DNA of 64,000 nt. Source: Halomonas denitrificans (GTDB lineage: Bacteria > Pseudomonadota > Gammaproteobacteria > Xanthomonadales > Wenzhouxiangellaceae). Positions 1 through 13,462 of this stretch are shown here, in pieces. How positions within the stretch are numbered: position 1 is the stretch's first letter; each line of letters starts with the position of its first letter. The notes below the pieces were generated by a model. It searched no databases. It worked only from the letters and a program-made list of their open reading frames with translations, and was not told where the DNA came from. The DNA is taken from assembly GCA_019800895.1 (NCBI GenBank), contig JAHVKF010000002.1:124001-188000 (forward strand), given 5' to 3'. A program made the position numbers and the translations under genes.

Positions 1-1
1 G

Positions 2-1576
2 CTGATCTGTCACGAGCGGCTGGCGATCGTCGACCCGCTCAGCGGCGCCCAGCCGCTGTATTCCACGGATCGCGAGCGGGTGCTGGCGGTCAACGGTGAA
101 ATCTACAACCATGCCGCGCTGGAAGCCGAGCACGGCCTGGCCGACCGGCTGCAGACCGGCTCCGACTGCGAGGTGATCCTGCCCCTGTCGTGCGTCCTCG
201 ACCCGGTCGAGCTGTGCCGGGCGCTGAACGGCATCTACGCGTTCCTGCTGTGGGACCGCCGGCACGACGACGGGCGCGGCCGCTACCTGGTCGCGCGCGA
301 TCCGATCGGCGTTATGCCGCTCTACTGGGGTCGCGATGCGGACGGTCGCCGGGTGGTGGCCTCGGAACTCAAGGCCCTGCACGACCTGTGCGAGGACGTC
401 GAGGCGTTCCCGCCGGGCCACGTCTACGACTCGGCGACCGACACGCTGACGCGCTTCTTCGACCCGGCCTGGCGGCACCGCATGCCGACCGCGGGCGACG
501 ACGCCCTCGACGATGTGATCGACGGAGAGGACGAGGCGGTCGCCGCGCTGGCGGAAACGCTGGAGGCCGCGGTCACCCGCCAGCTGATGTGCGACGTGCC
601 CTACGGCGCGCTGCTCTCCGGCGGCCTGGATTCGTCGATCATCGCCGCCCTGGCCGCGCGCCACGCCGCACGGCGGATCGAGGCTGCCGAGGCCGAGCCG
701 GCCTGGTTCCCGCGCCTGCACACGTTTTCCGTCGGACTCGAAGGCAGCCCCGACCTCGCCGCCGCGCGCCTCGTCGCCGACCATATCGGCTCGGTCCACC
801 ACGGCTTCGAGTACACGCTCCAGGAAGGGCTCGACGCGCTGGTCGACGTGATCGCCCACCTCGAGACCTACGACGTGACGACGATCCGCGCCGCCACGCC
901 GATGTTCCTGATGGCGCGCCGGATCAAGGCCATGGGCATCAAGATGGTGCTGTCCGGCGAGGGCGCCGACGAACTGTTCGGCGGCTACCTCTATTTCCAC
1001 AAGGCGCCGAACGCACGCGAATTCCACGAAGAGACCGTGCGCAAGGTCGACGCCCTGCACCGCTTCGACTGCCTGCGCGCGAACAAGTCCACTGCCGCCT
1101 GGGGCGTCGAGGCCCGCGTGCCGTTCCTCGACAACGAGGTGATCGCCACGGCGATGCGGATCGACCCGGCGCTGAAGATGGTGGGCCCGGGGCGCATGGA
1201 GAAGCACCTGCTGCGCCGCGCCTTCGCGCACTTGCTGCCCGAGTCGGTGGCCTGGCGGCAGAAGGAGCAGTTTTCCGACGGGGTCGGCTACGGCTGGATC
1301 GATGCCCTGCGCGACCACGCCGAACAGCGCGTGGCCGACGCGGAGCTGGCCGACGCGGCGGCGCGCTTCCCGATCAACCCGCCGGCAACGAAGGAGGCCT
1401 GCCTGTACCGGTCGATCTTCGCCGAACTCTATCCGTCCGACGCCGCCGCCCGCACGGTACCCGGCGGCAAGTCGATCGCCTGCTCGTCGGAAGCCGCGCT
1501 GGCCTGGGACCCGGAGTTCGCGAACCGCGCCGACCCGTCGGGCCGGTCGGTGGCAGGGGTTCACCGCGGAGAGTGA
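2..1576 (+). CDS. asnB: asparagine synthase (glutamine-hydrolysing), 5'-truncated
   Basis: This enzyme makes asparagine from aspartate, ATP and glutamine in the cytoplasm. The reading frame is already open at base 2 with HERLAIVDPLSGAQPLYS, typical of the class II glutaminase domain, so the start codon and catalytic Cys lie before the window. The glutaminase part continues with GEIYNH and RDPIGVMPLYWG. The synthetase part has the ATP-pyrophosphatase loop SGGLDSS near base 615 and LSGEGADELFGGY near base 951, both diagnostic of AsnB. The C-terminus reads EACLYRSIF and stops with TGA. About 524 residues are visible of a usual 550-560. It may act with the gltBD genes that follow in glutamine/glutamate metabolism. 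The following gene is convergent. Confidence 0.95.
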   Translation: MICHERLAIVDPLSGAQPLYSTDRERVLAVNGEIYNHAALEAEHGLADRLQTGSDCEVILPLSCVLDPVELCRALNGIYAFLLWDRRHDDGRGRYLVARDPIGVMPLYWGRDADGRRVVASELKALHDLCEDVEAFPPGHVYDSATDTLTRFFDPAWRHRMPTAGDDALDDVIDGEDEAVAALAETLEAAVTRQLMCDVPYGALLSGGLDSSIIAALAARHAARRIEAAEAEPAWFPRLHTFSVGLEGSPDLAAARLVADHIGSVHHGFEYTLQEGLDALVDVIAHLETYDVTTIRAATPMFLMARRIKAMGIKMVLSGEGADELFGGYLYFHKAPNAREFHEETVRKVDALHRFDCLRANKSTAAWGVEARVPFLDNEVIATAMRIDPALKMVGPGRMEKHLLRRAFAHLLPESVAWRQKEQFSDGVGYGWIDALRDHAEQRVADAELADAAARFPINPPATKEACLYRSIFAELYPSDAAARTVPGGKSIACSSEAALAWDPEFANRADPSGRSVAGVHRGE

Positions 1577-1622
1577 TCGCCGTCGCTGCCGGCAGCCTGC
1601 CCGGCAAGGCGATCGCACGGCT

Positions 1623-2186
1623 TCAGGAACCCGCGTGCTTCCTGTGCCGCCATCTCGCAAGGCCGCCCCGGAGCGGCACGCCGATCAGCAGCAACGCCAT
1701 CGGCACGAAGATCCACGGGTTCAGCGAGGAGTCGGGTTGGAGCGCAGCCCACAGCATCCAGGCACCCCCGCCACCGAACACCAGGAGCCCGAGAAAAACG
1801 AGTTCGGGCTCGCGCTCGGCCGCCTGCTTCGCACGCCATTCGTCGAGTCCGGACGACGCGCGATCGACCAGTTCGAGATGGTTCGCATGGCGAGCGACCC
1901 AGATGGCGTCCAGCCCGGCAACCACCAGTGAGTTGACGAGAACGAAAGCGAACGCGTACAGCGCCTCGACCGCATCCGGCGACCCGAGATGCGGAGCGAA
2001 AACGACCGTCAGCAGCAGCGCGAAGCACCCGAGTCTGGCCCACTCGAGCGCCTGGCGCGATTCCACCAGCCGCTCCCAATTCCCGGTCACGCGATAGACG
2101 GGGCCGAACGGCAGGCTCGGCTCGACGACGCGCAGGTCCTCGATCATCGACCGGGTCCTGCGCCCGGTGATCGCCGGGCGACTCAT
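1623..2186 (-). CDS. small integral membrane protein, unknown function
   Basis: This is a 187-residue protein I do not recognise. It has about four hydrophobic segments in two pairs, around residues 45-65 and 75-95, then 120-140 and 150-170, separated by a charged stretch. The ATG at 2186 overlaps the stop of the upstream gene in an ATGA junction, which suggests translational coupling; an ATG three codons earlier is possible. The segment AIWVARHANHLELVDR resembles AAWVARHRGESNPVAWR in the upstream gene, and both proteins have the same helix layout, so the two are probably diverged tandem paralogs. The C-terminus is basic (RWRHRKH). No catalytic motif is visible. Inner-membrane location is inferred from hydrophobicity. 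Confidence 0.6.
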   Translation of the reverse strand: MSRPAITGRRTRSMIEDLRVVEPSLPFGPVYRVTGNWERLVESRQALEWARLGCFALLLTVVFAPHLGSPDAVEALYAFAFVLVNSLVVAGLDAIWVARHANHLELVDRASSGLDEWRAKQAAEREPELVFLGLLVFGGGGAWMLWAALQPDSSLNPWIFVPMALLLIGVPLRGGLARWRHRKHAGS

Positions 2187-2779
2187 GCCGAACACTCCCG
2201 GTTCGAGCGCTCGTTCTCGCGGCGGGCGCGGCGCTGGCCGACGCGCAGGTGGACGAGGGCCTGGACCGCGAACAGCGCGGCCAGCGGACCGAAGACCCGC
2301 GGATACGCGCCGAACGGCCCCAACGCGATCGCCACGAACAGGATCGCGCTGAACGAGGCCAGCGCGGCCTGGAGACGAAGCTGGCCCGGCGTCCCCGGCC
2401 CGGCTGCGGCATCGAGGCGATCCGCCGCGCCGACCGATCGCCAGGCGACCGGGTTCGATTCACCGCGGTGCCGGGCGACCCAGGCCGCAGCGACGCCCCA
2501 TCGCAGCGCCAGCAGCAGGCCCACGCAGCCCCAGAACAGGACCGGCGCTTCGAACAGCACGAAGCCCTCGCGCCCGGCCGAGACCACTGCGGCCGTGATC
2601 AGGATCAGGACACCGGCACCCACCGTCGCAGCCAGCTGCCACAGCGCAAGGTGGCGGAGCCTCCGGTCACGATCCGTCCTCGATGGCGCGGCGAACACCG
2701 GGCCGAACGCACCCATCGGTAGCAACAGCCGGTCGGTCTCGCCCGCTCCGGAACGGCACCCGCTCGCAGTCTCGTTCAT
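2183..2779 (-). CDS. small integral membrane protein, unknown function
   Basis: This is a 198-residue predicted inner-membrane protein of unknown function with four hydrophobic segments: two after a soluble N-terminus of about 40 residues and two near the C-terminus, which ends in a basic tail (RVGQRRARRENERSNR). I chose the ATG at 2779 because GGGGA lies about 8 nt before it; an ATG at 2800 is in frame but has no visible ribosome site. It is the first gene of a two-gene unit with the gene at 1623, joined by ATGA. It is transcribed divergently from gltB, with fewer than 80 bases between the two starts, so the promoters must overlap or lie inside coding sequence. Confidence 0.6.
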   Translation of the reverse strand: MNETASGCRSGAGETDRLLLPMGAFGPVFAAPSRTDRDRRLRHLALWQLAATVGAGVLILITAAVVSAGREGFVLFEAPVLFWGCVGLLLALRWGVAAAWVARHRGESNPVAWRSVGAADRLDAAAGPGTPGQLRLQAALASFSAILFVAIALGPFGAYPRVFGPLAALFAVQALVHLRVGQRRARRENERSNRECSA

Positions 2780-2856
2780 GAAAGGAATCCCCATTCCCAT
2801 ACGCCATCTTCAGGATAGCCAGACCGGGCGCGAGGCTCAAGGGGGCGCGCCGCGCC

Positions 2857-7380
<4,524 letters not shown>

Positions 7381-7533
7381 TGGTCGGGGATGGATTGTCG
7401 AAGGGGTTCGACGCTTCGTCTTGTCGTGCTCGCGCGGCGCGCGGCCAGCGCGCAAGCGAGCATCACGCGGCGTCGAGATCGCAGGCAGCAACTTCAAAAG
7501 CGTTTCGCGCGCCTGCTTCGCAGGCTTCCGCGA

Positions 7534-7559
7534 GGTACTTTTGTGGCGTCAAAAGTACC
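7534..7559. repeat. 10-bp perfect hairpin, CTTTTG type
   Basis: The arms are GGTACTTTTG (7534-7543) and CAAAAGTACC (7550-7559), with the 6-nt loop TGGCGT. It belongs to the gltB-gltD spacer and shares the CTTTTG/CAAAAG core with the hairpin at 8030-8055. It could act as an mRNA-stabilising or bidirectional terminator-like stem. Confidence 0.8.
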
Positions 7560-7627
7560 CAAAACCGCTGCGCGAACATCGCCGCCGGGGCTACGCCCCG
7601 GTGCCCTGCGATGCTCGGTGCGAGCGG

Positions 7628-7665
7628 GGCCAAAAGAACTCGCTGCGCTCGGACAGCTTTTGGCC
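7628..7665. repeat. 9-bp inverted repeat with 20-nt loop
   Basis: GGCCAAAAG (7628-7636) and CTTTTGGCC (7657-7665) are perfect reverse complements. It carries the same A4/T4 core as the neighbouring hairpins in the gltB-gltD spacer. Confidence 0.75.
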
Positions 7666-7893
7666 TCTTTCCGCTCGCCCCTGCGCTTCTCGGCGGCGCT
7701 GACGGCGGGGAACGTCAAGAGCCGACCCGCGCCGGATTCGAAGGCTTGTCTCTTCCCGTCGCCCCGGGCTTGAACCGGGGCCCGGCGACTTCGATCGAAA
7801 CCCGGAACGTCACTGGACCCCGGCGCTCGGGCCGGGGCGAGGGGTTGGAGGAGGCGATGGATCCTTTCTGCCTGGAAGGCGCCGAGACTCGCA

Positions 7894-9604
<1,711 letters not shown>

Positions 9605-9839
9605 GACCCGCCCCCGGGGGGCGCGGATCGACCGTGCGCGGAGCCTGCCGCAACCCGTTCGGCTAAGCGCCCGATACCGTCGAACGGATCACGCTCCGAC
9701 GCCGCGACCATGATGGATTGCGCAAATCAGGATGTATACTCGATCCATCGGGTCGTTGATCCGCACCTCCCGGGGGTTCGGATCGGGTCGCGAAGCCGTT
9801 TGCGGCCGCCCGGGACCGGTGAACGGACACGACTTCCGA

Positions 9840-11834
9840 ATGCGCCAGCGAACCCTTCCGCTTCAGTGGTGGTTGTACGAGCTTCGCCGGCGTCACGTGT
9901 TCCGCGTCACCGGCGGCTACGTGGTCGCCTTCTGGGTCGTGCTGCAGGTGGCCGACGTGGTACTTCCCGCGCTCCAGGCGCCGGCCTGGTCCATGCCCCT
10001 GTTGATCGCGCTCGGCATCGCCGGCATCCCGGTCGCCGCCGTGGCGAGCTACGTCTGGGACATCACGCCCGACGGCGTCCGGCGGACCGATGAATTCACC
10101 GGAGCCCACGAAAGTCCGCCCAGCGTCGCTCCGCGCTGGATCGACTACCTGATCATCGCCGCCTTGCTGGTGGTGCTCGCGTTCGTCCTGTTCAACCGGC
10201 CCTCGCCGGCACCGCTGACGCTCGGCAACTCGGTCGCCATCCTGCCGTTCAACGACCTCAGCGAAGACCAGGCGAATCGGCACCTGGCCGACGGGATCGC
10301 CGAGGCGGTGATGGACCGCCTGACCCGGGCGCCCGACATCGTCGTCGCTGCACGGACATCGTCCTATGCGATGCGCGATTCCGAGCTCGACGCGCGCGAG
10401 ATCGCGCAACGGCTGGACGTCGACGCACTGCTGGAAGGCAGCATCCAGCGCGCCGACGGCCGCATCCGGATCAACGCGCGCCTGATCGACGGCCGGCGCG
10501 GCAACCAGGTGTGGAGCCAGCGCTACGATGCACCGGTCGCCGAGGTCTTCGAGGTCCAGGACGAGATCTCGCAGGCCATTGCCGAAGTCATGCAGGTGCA
10601 GCTGCTGACCATCGGCGGCTCCGCGCTCGAAACCGAGAGCACGGAAGCCTACGACCTCTACCTGCGCGCTCGCAGCGATCTTCGGGTGGCAAGCACCGAC
10701 GAGGCGATCGTGCGCGCGATCGATCGCTTCGAACGAGCCATCGCGCTGGACCCGGAATTCGCCCCCGCTGCGGCCGGATTGTGCCGGGCGCTCTGGGAGC
10801 GCTACGAGTGGACCCGCGATCCGGACACGGTGCAGCCCGCCACCGAGCAGTGCGAGGCGACCCGGGCGGCGTTTCCCGACAGCGTCGAGACCCGGATCGC
10901 ACTCGGTGAGCTACGGCTCGGCACCGGTCGACCGGCCGAGGCCGAGCGCTCGTTCCGCGATGCGCTGGACCGGGAACCGAACAACGCCGAGGCCCGTTTC
11001 GGGCTGGCCCGGGCGCTGCGCGACCAGGGCCGGCTGCTCGAGGGCGAGGAGGCAATCCGCGCGGCGATCGCGCTGGACCCTGCCTACTGGCGATTCCGTC
11101 GGGAGCTGGGCATCAACAAGACCTACCAGGGCGAGCTGGCCGAGGCGATCGAGTCGCTGACGGTCGCGGCCCGGCTGGAGCCCGATTCGCCGGAGACCCT
11201 GTACAGCCTCGGTGCGGCCCATTTCCTGAACGAGGACTTCCTGCTTGCCGGCGATGCCTTCGAGCGCTCGATCCGCATCGAGCCCAATGCCCGCGCCTAC
11301 GCGAACGCCGGCACGAACTACTTCATCGGACGCGAATTCAGCCGGGCCGAGGCGATGTTCCGGCGAGCGACCGAACTGGCACCGGACGACTATCGATGGA
11401 CCGGGTTCCTGGCCTGGGCCCTGAGCGAGCAGGGTGACCGGGACGACGAGGCGGCCCGGTGGCACCGGGCCACGGTCGAGGCCGCGGCGGACCGGCTGGT
11501 GGTGAACCCGGCCGACGACGAAGCCATGGCCGCCCGGGCGCTCCACCTCGCCGCACTGGGCGAGCGCGAGGCCGCCCAGCTTGCGCTCGGCGGCCTGCCG
11601 GCCGTCGACGAGATGAACGACAACGCCCTGGTCGAGACGGCCTTCGCCTACCTCTACCTCGATCGGACCGAACAGTCGGCCGAGCTGTTCCGGACCGCGC
11701 TCGATCGCGGGGTCCCGCTGTTCCTGTTCGAGAACGAACCCCGACTCGACGGCGCCTGGGACGACCCGGTCTTCGCCGCCATCATCCGCTCGGGATCGGA
11801 CCCGAGCTCCACTCCCGAGGAGAAGTCATCATGA
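9840..11834 (+). CDS. TolB-like domain / TPR membrane protein
   Basis: This is a 664-residue inner-membrane protein. The N-terminus (QWWLYELRRRHVFRV) is typical of proteins with a short cytoplasmic head before membrane helices. Hydrophobic segments lie at about residues 19-45, 48-70 and 102-120. A TolB-like N-terminal domain follows (NSVAILPFNDLSEDQANRHL ... LLEGSIQRADGRIRINARLI), then tetratricopeptide repeats from about residue 270 to near the end. Related proteins often occur next to adenylate cyclase or regulators, but the role of this one is not known. I placed the start at 9840, where the conserved RQRTLPLQWWLYELRRRHVF block begins; the frame is open back to 9732, but that extension is low-complexity. 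The last codons overlap the lipoprotein gene (ATGA). Confidence 0.8.
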   Translation: MRQRTLPLQWWLYELRRRHVFRVTGGYVVAFWVVLQVADVVLPALQAPAWSMPLLIALGIAGIPVAAVASYVWDITPDGVRRTDEFTGAHESPPSVAPRWIDYLIIAALLVVLAFVLFNRPSPAPLTLGNSVAILPFNDLSEDQANRHLADGIAEAVMDRLTRAPDIVVAARTSSYAMRDSELDAREIAQRLDVDALLEGSIQRADGRIRINARLIDGRRGNQVWSQRYDAPVAEVFEVQDEISQAIAEVMQVQLLTIGGSALETESTEAYDLYLRARSDLRVASTDEAIVRAIDRFERAIALDPEFAPAAAGLCRALWERYEWTRDPDTVQPATEQCEATRAAFPDSVETRIALGELRLGTGRPAEAERSFRDALDREPNNAEARFGLARALRDQGRLLEGEEAIRAAIALDPAYWRFRRELGINKTYQGELAEAIESLTVAARLEPDSPETLYSLGAAHFLNEDFLLAGDAFERSIRIEPNARAYANAGTNYFIGREFSRAEAMFRRATELAPDDYRWTGFLAWALSEQGDRDDEAARWHRATVEAAADRLVVNPADDEAMAARALHLAALGEREAAQLALGGLPAVDEMNDNALVETAFAYLYLDRTEQSAELFRTALDRGVPLFLFENEPRLDGAWDDPVFAAIIRSGSDPSSTPEEKSS

Positions 11835-12265
11835 GCCGATCGATTCCCCCCCGCTGTGCGTCGGCCGCAGTCGCCGTGAGCGCCCTGCTGCTGCTTGGCG
11901 GCTGCGCGCTGTTCCAGCCCGGACTCGTCAACTGTCCCGGCGCCTGCAGCATCGACCTCGACTTCCCGGCCGACCCGGGCAGACCGCCGGAAACGCCGAA
12001 TCCCTATGTTCGGGTCGACGCCGGTGAGCAGGTCGAATTCCGCTCTTCCCAGGATGCGATCGTCGTGTTTCCCAAGGACACACCCTTCGTCGACGGCAGC
12101 GGCGATCCGGTCTACTGGTTCAAGTTCACCGGCTCGACCACGCTGACGGTCCGGAACGACCGGTCCACGACCTGCGTCTACGGAAACGGATGCAAGTACA
12201 TGGTCATCGACGCGGCCAACGAGGATCGGCCGGTCCTCGACCCCTACATCATCATCGACCGCTAG
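11831..12265 (+). CDS. small lipoprotein with cupredoxin-like size, unknown function
   Basis: This is a 144-residue predicted lipoprotein. The signal peptide ends in the lipobox LLGGC (Cys near residue 25), so the mature protein should be lipid-anchored. The mature part is beta-rich (VRVDAGEQVEFRSSQDAIVVF ... STTLTVRNDRSTTCVYGNG) and has four further cysteines, which could form two disulfides. It ends DPYIIIDR. I do not recognise the family. The start overlaps the stop of the TolB-like/TPR gene by ATGA, so the two are probably translated together and may work together at the envelope. No copper ligand set is visible, so a cupredoxin function is not supported. Confidence 0.75.
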   Translation: MSRSIPPRCASAAVAVSALLLLGGCALFQPGLVNCPGACSIDLDFPADPGRPPETPNPYVRVDAGEQVEFRSSQDAIVVFPKDTPFVDGSGDPVYWFKFTGSTTLTVRNDRSTTCVYGNGCKYMVIDAANEDRPVLDPYIIIDR

Positions 12266-12289
12266 CCGGGCCGGTCCGATGGCGGGGGG

Positions 12290-13372
12290 CTAGCGCCCCC
12301 GGTAATGATCCAGCGGCGGCTCGTCGCCGTGGCGCGCCCGGCGCTGCCGGCGGCTGGCCGAGTCCTCGAACTGGACTTCCAGGGTCAGGATGAAACGCAG
12401 GTCGGAGCGGCGCTCGCCGCGCTGCTCGTCGTAGGGCCAGGCGTATTCCGGCTGCAGCTCGTAGAACAGCCAGTCGCGCAGGAACGAGCGGCGGAAGCGG
12501 AAGTTCACGAAGATTTCCTCGGCCCGGAACTCCGGCCGGGTGTAGCCGAAGGCCCCGAGCTCGCTGCGAATGGCGGTGCGCCGGTTGAGCTGTCGGAAGC
12601 CGATCAGGCCGGATCGCCAGTCGACGCCGTCGGACGCCTCGGAAAAGGTCCCTCGACCGGTCAGGCGGACCAGCGTCAGGCGGTCGGGCAGCCACTCCCA
12701 GTCCGCCCGGGAAATCGTGCCGAAGCCGTCCTCGCGCTCCCAGAACGCGGTCTGCGTGAAGCGCGCGAGCGTGTTGTCGGTCAGGCCCCAGGTATGGCGT
12801 CCGCGACCCCGGATCCGGGGATTCAGGCCGCTGGTATTGACCTTGACCGTCCCATCCAGGTCGAACTGCGTCTGGCCCGTTTCCGACAGCAGGAACCGCA
12901 GCCCCAGGCGGGTCTGCTCGTCTTCGTTTCCGCGCAGGTCGTCGAAGCCCTCGTCGCCGTCGACCGAGTCGGTACTGCTGACCAGCAGACGGACGCGATC
13001 CGAAATGCGCGGGAGCGAGAGATTCGCCGAGACCCGGATGTCGTGCTCCAGGCCTTCACTGTCGTCCCAGATCAGCGAGTTTCGAATGCGGAAGAAGCTG
13101 CCGACGGGGGTTTCCTCGGCCGCGCGCGACGAACCGAAGAAGCCGTCGAACCAGGCGGCAGGTTCACACAGCTTGCGGCTGAGGTAGGCGTGGGTCTGGT
13201 CGAGCCAGCTTTCCGGCCGGTCCTGCGCATCGCGGCAGGACATTTCGGTGATCTCCTCGATCTCCTCGCGGCGATCATCGGGATCGCGCTCGGGCGAGTC
13301 CTCGTCGGCGGCCGCCGGTCCGGCCAGTTGCGCGGTCAGGACCGCGAACAACAACCACCTGGAAACACGCAT
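12290..13372 (-). CDS. exported protein, probable outer-membrane barrel
   Basis: This 360-residue protein has a clear signal peptide (RWLLFAVLTAQLAGPAAA|DED). An acidic linker and a short helical segment with two Cys (SCRDAQDRP ... RKLCEPAAWFDGFFG) come next. After residue 90 the sequence alternates polar and hydrophobic residues in strand-like runs with aromatic ends (SFFRIRNSLIW, LGLRFLLSETGQTQFDLDGT, IFVNFRFRRSFLRDWLFYEL), which suggests a beta-barrel. The final strand-like run (LRFILTLEVQF) is followed by a basic tail. It stands alone, beyond the terminator-like hairpin at 13427-13454. A TATGCT -10-like element lies at 13408-13413 on the minus strand, but no -35 was found. The family is not recognised. 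Confidence 0.7.
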   Translation of the reverse strand: MRVSRWLLFAVLTAQLAGPAAADEDSPERDPDDRREEIEEITEMSCRDAQDRPESWLDQTHAYLSRKLCEPAAWFDGFFGSSRAAEETPVGSFFRIRNSLIWDDSEGLEHDIRVSANLSLPRISDRVRLLVSSTDSVDGDEGFDDLRGNEDEQTRLGLRFLLSETGQTQFDLDGTVKVNTSGLNPRIRGRGRHTWGLTDNTLARFTQTAFWEREDGFGTISRADWEWLPDRLTLVRLTGRGTFSEASDGVDWRSGLIGFRQLNRRTAIRSELGAFGYTRPEFRAEEIFVNFRFRRSFLRDWLFYELQPEYAWPYDEQRGERRSDLRFILTLEVQFEDSASRRQRRARHGDEPPLDHYRGR

Positions 13373-13426
13373 GGAAACAGGACGCTCCGTACGACAACCC
13401 AGAGCGGAGCATAGCGTAAAGCGGAG

Positions 13427-13454
13427 GCCTGCCGCGCCCCGCGGCGCGGCAGGC
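13427..13454 (-). terminator. 12-bp GC-rich hairpin after the exported-protein operon
   Basis: GCCTGCCGCGCC (13427-13438) and GGCGCGGCAGGC (13443-13454) are perfect arms around a CCGC loop. It starts 9 nt past the stop of the last operon gene. The downstream T-run on the minus strand is weak (CTTTACG), so it is either an imperfect intrinsic terminator or a 3'-end stabiliser. Confidence 0.7.
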
Positions 13455-13462
13455 GCGCGGGA

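Noticed and set aside
9625-9639. 15-bp sequence GGATCGACCGTGCGC repeated in inverse orientation at 60457-60471
   Set aside because: A few chance 15-mer matches are expected in 64 kb of GC-rich DNA; the flanks are unrelated.
9735-9740. TATACT as a promoter -10 for the TolB-like/TPR gene
   Set aside because: No -35 hexamer at 15-19 bp; the nearest TTGCGC is only 11 bp away. It remains possible but is not listed as a feature.
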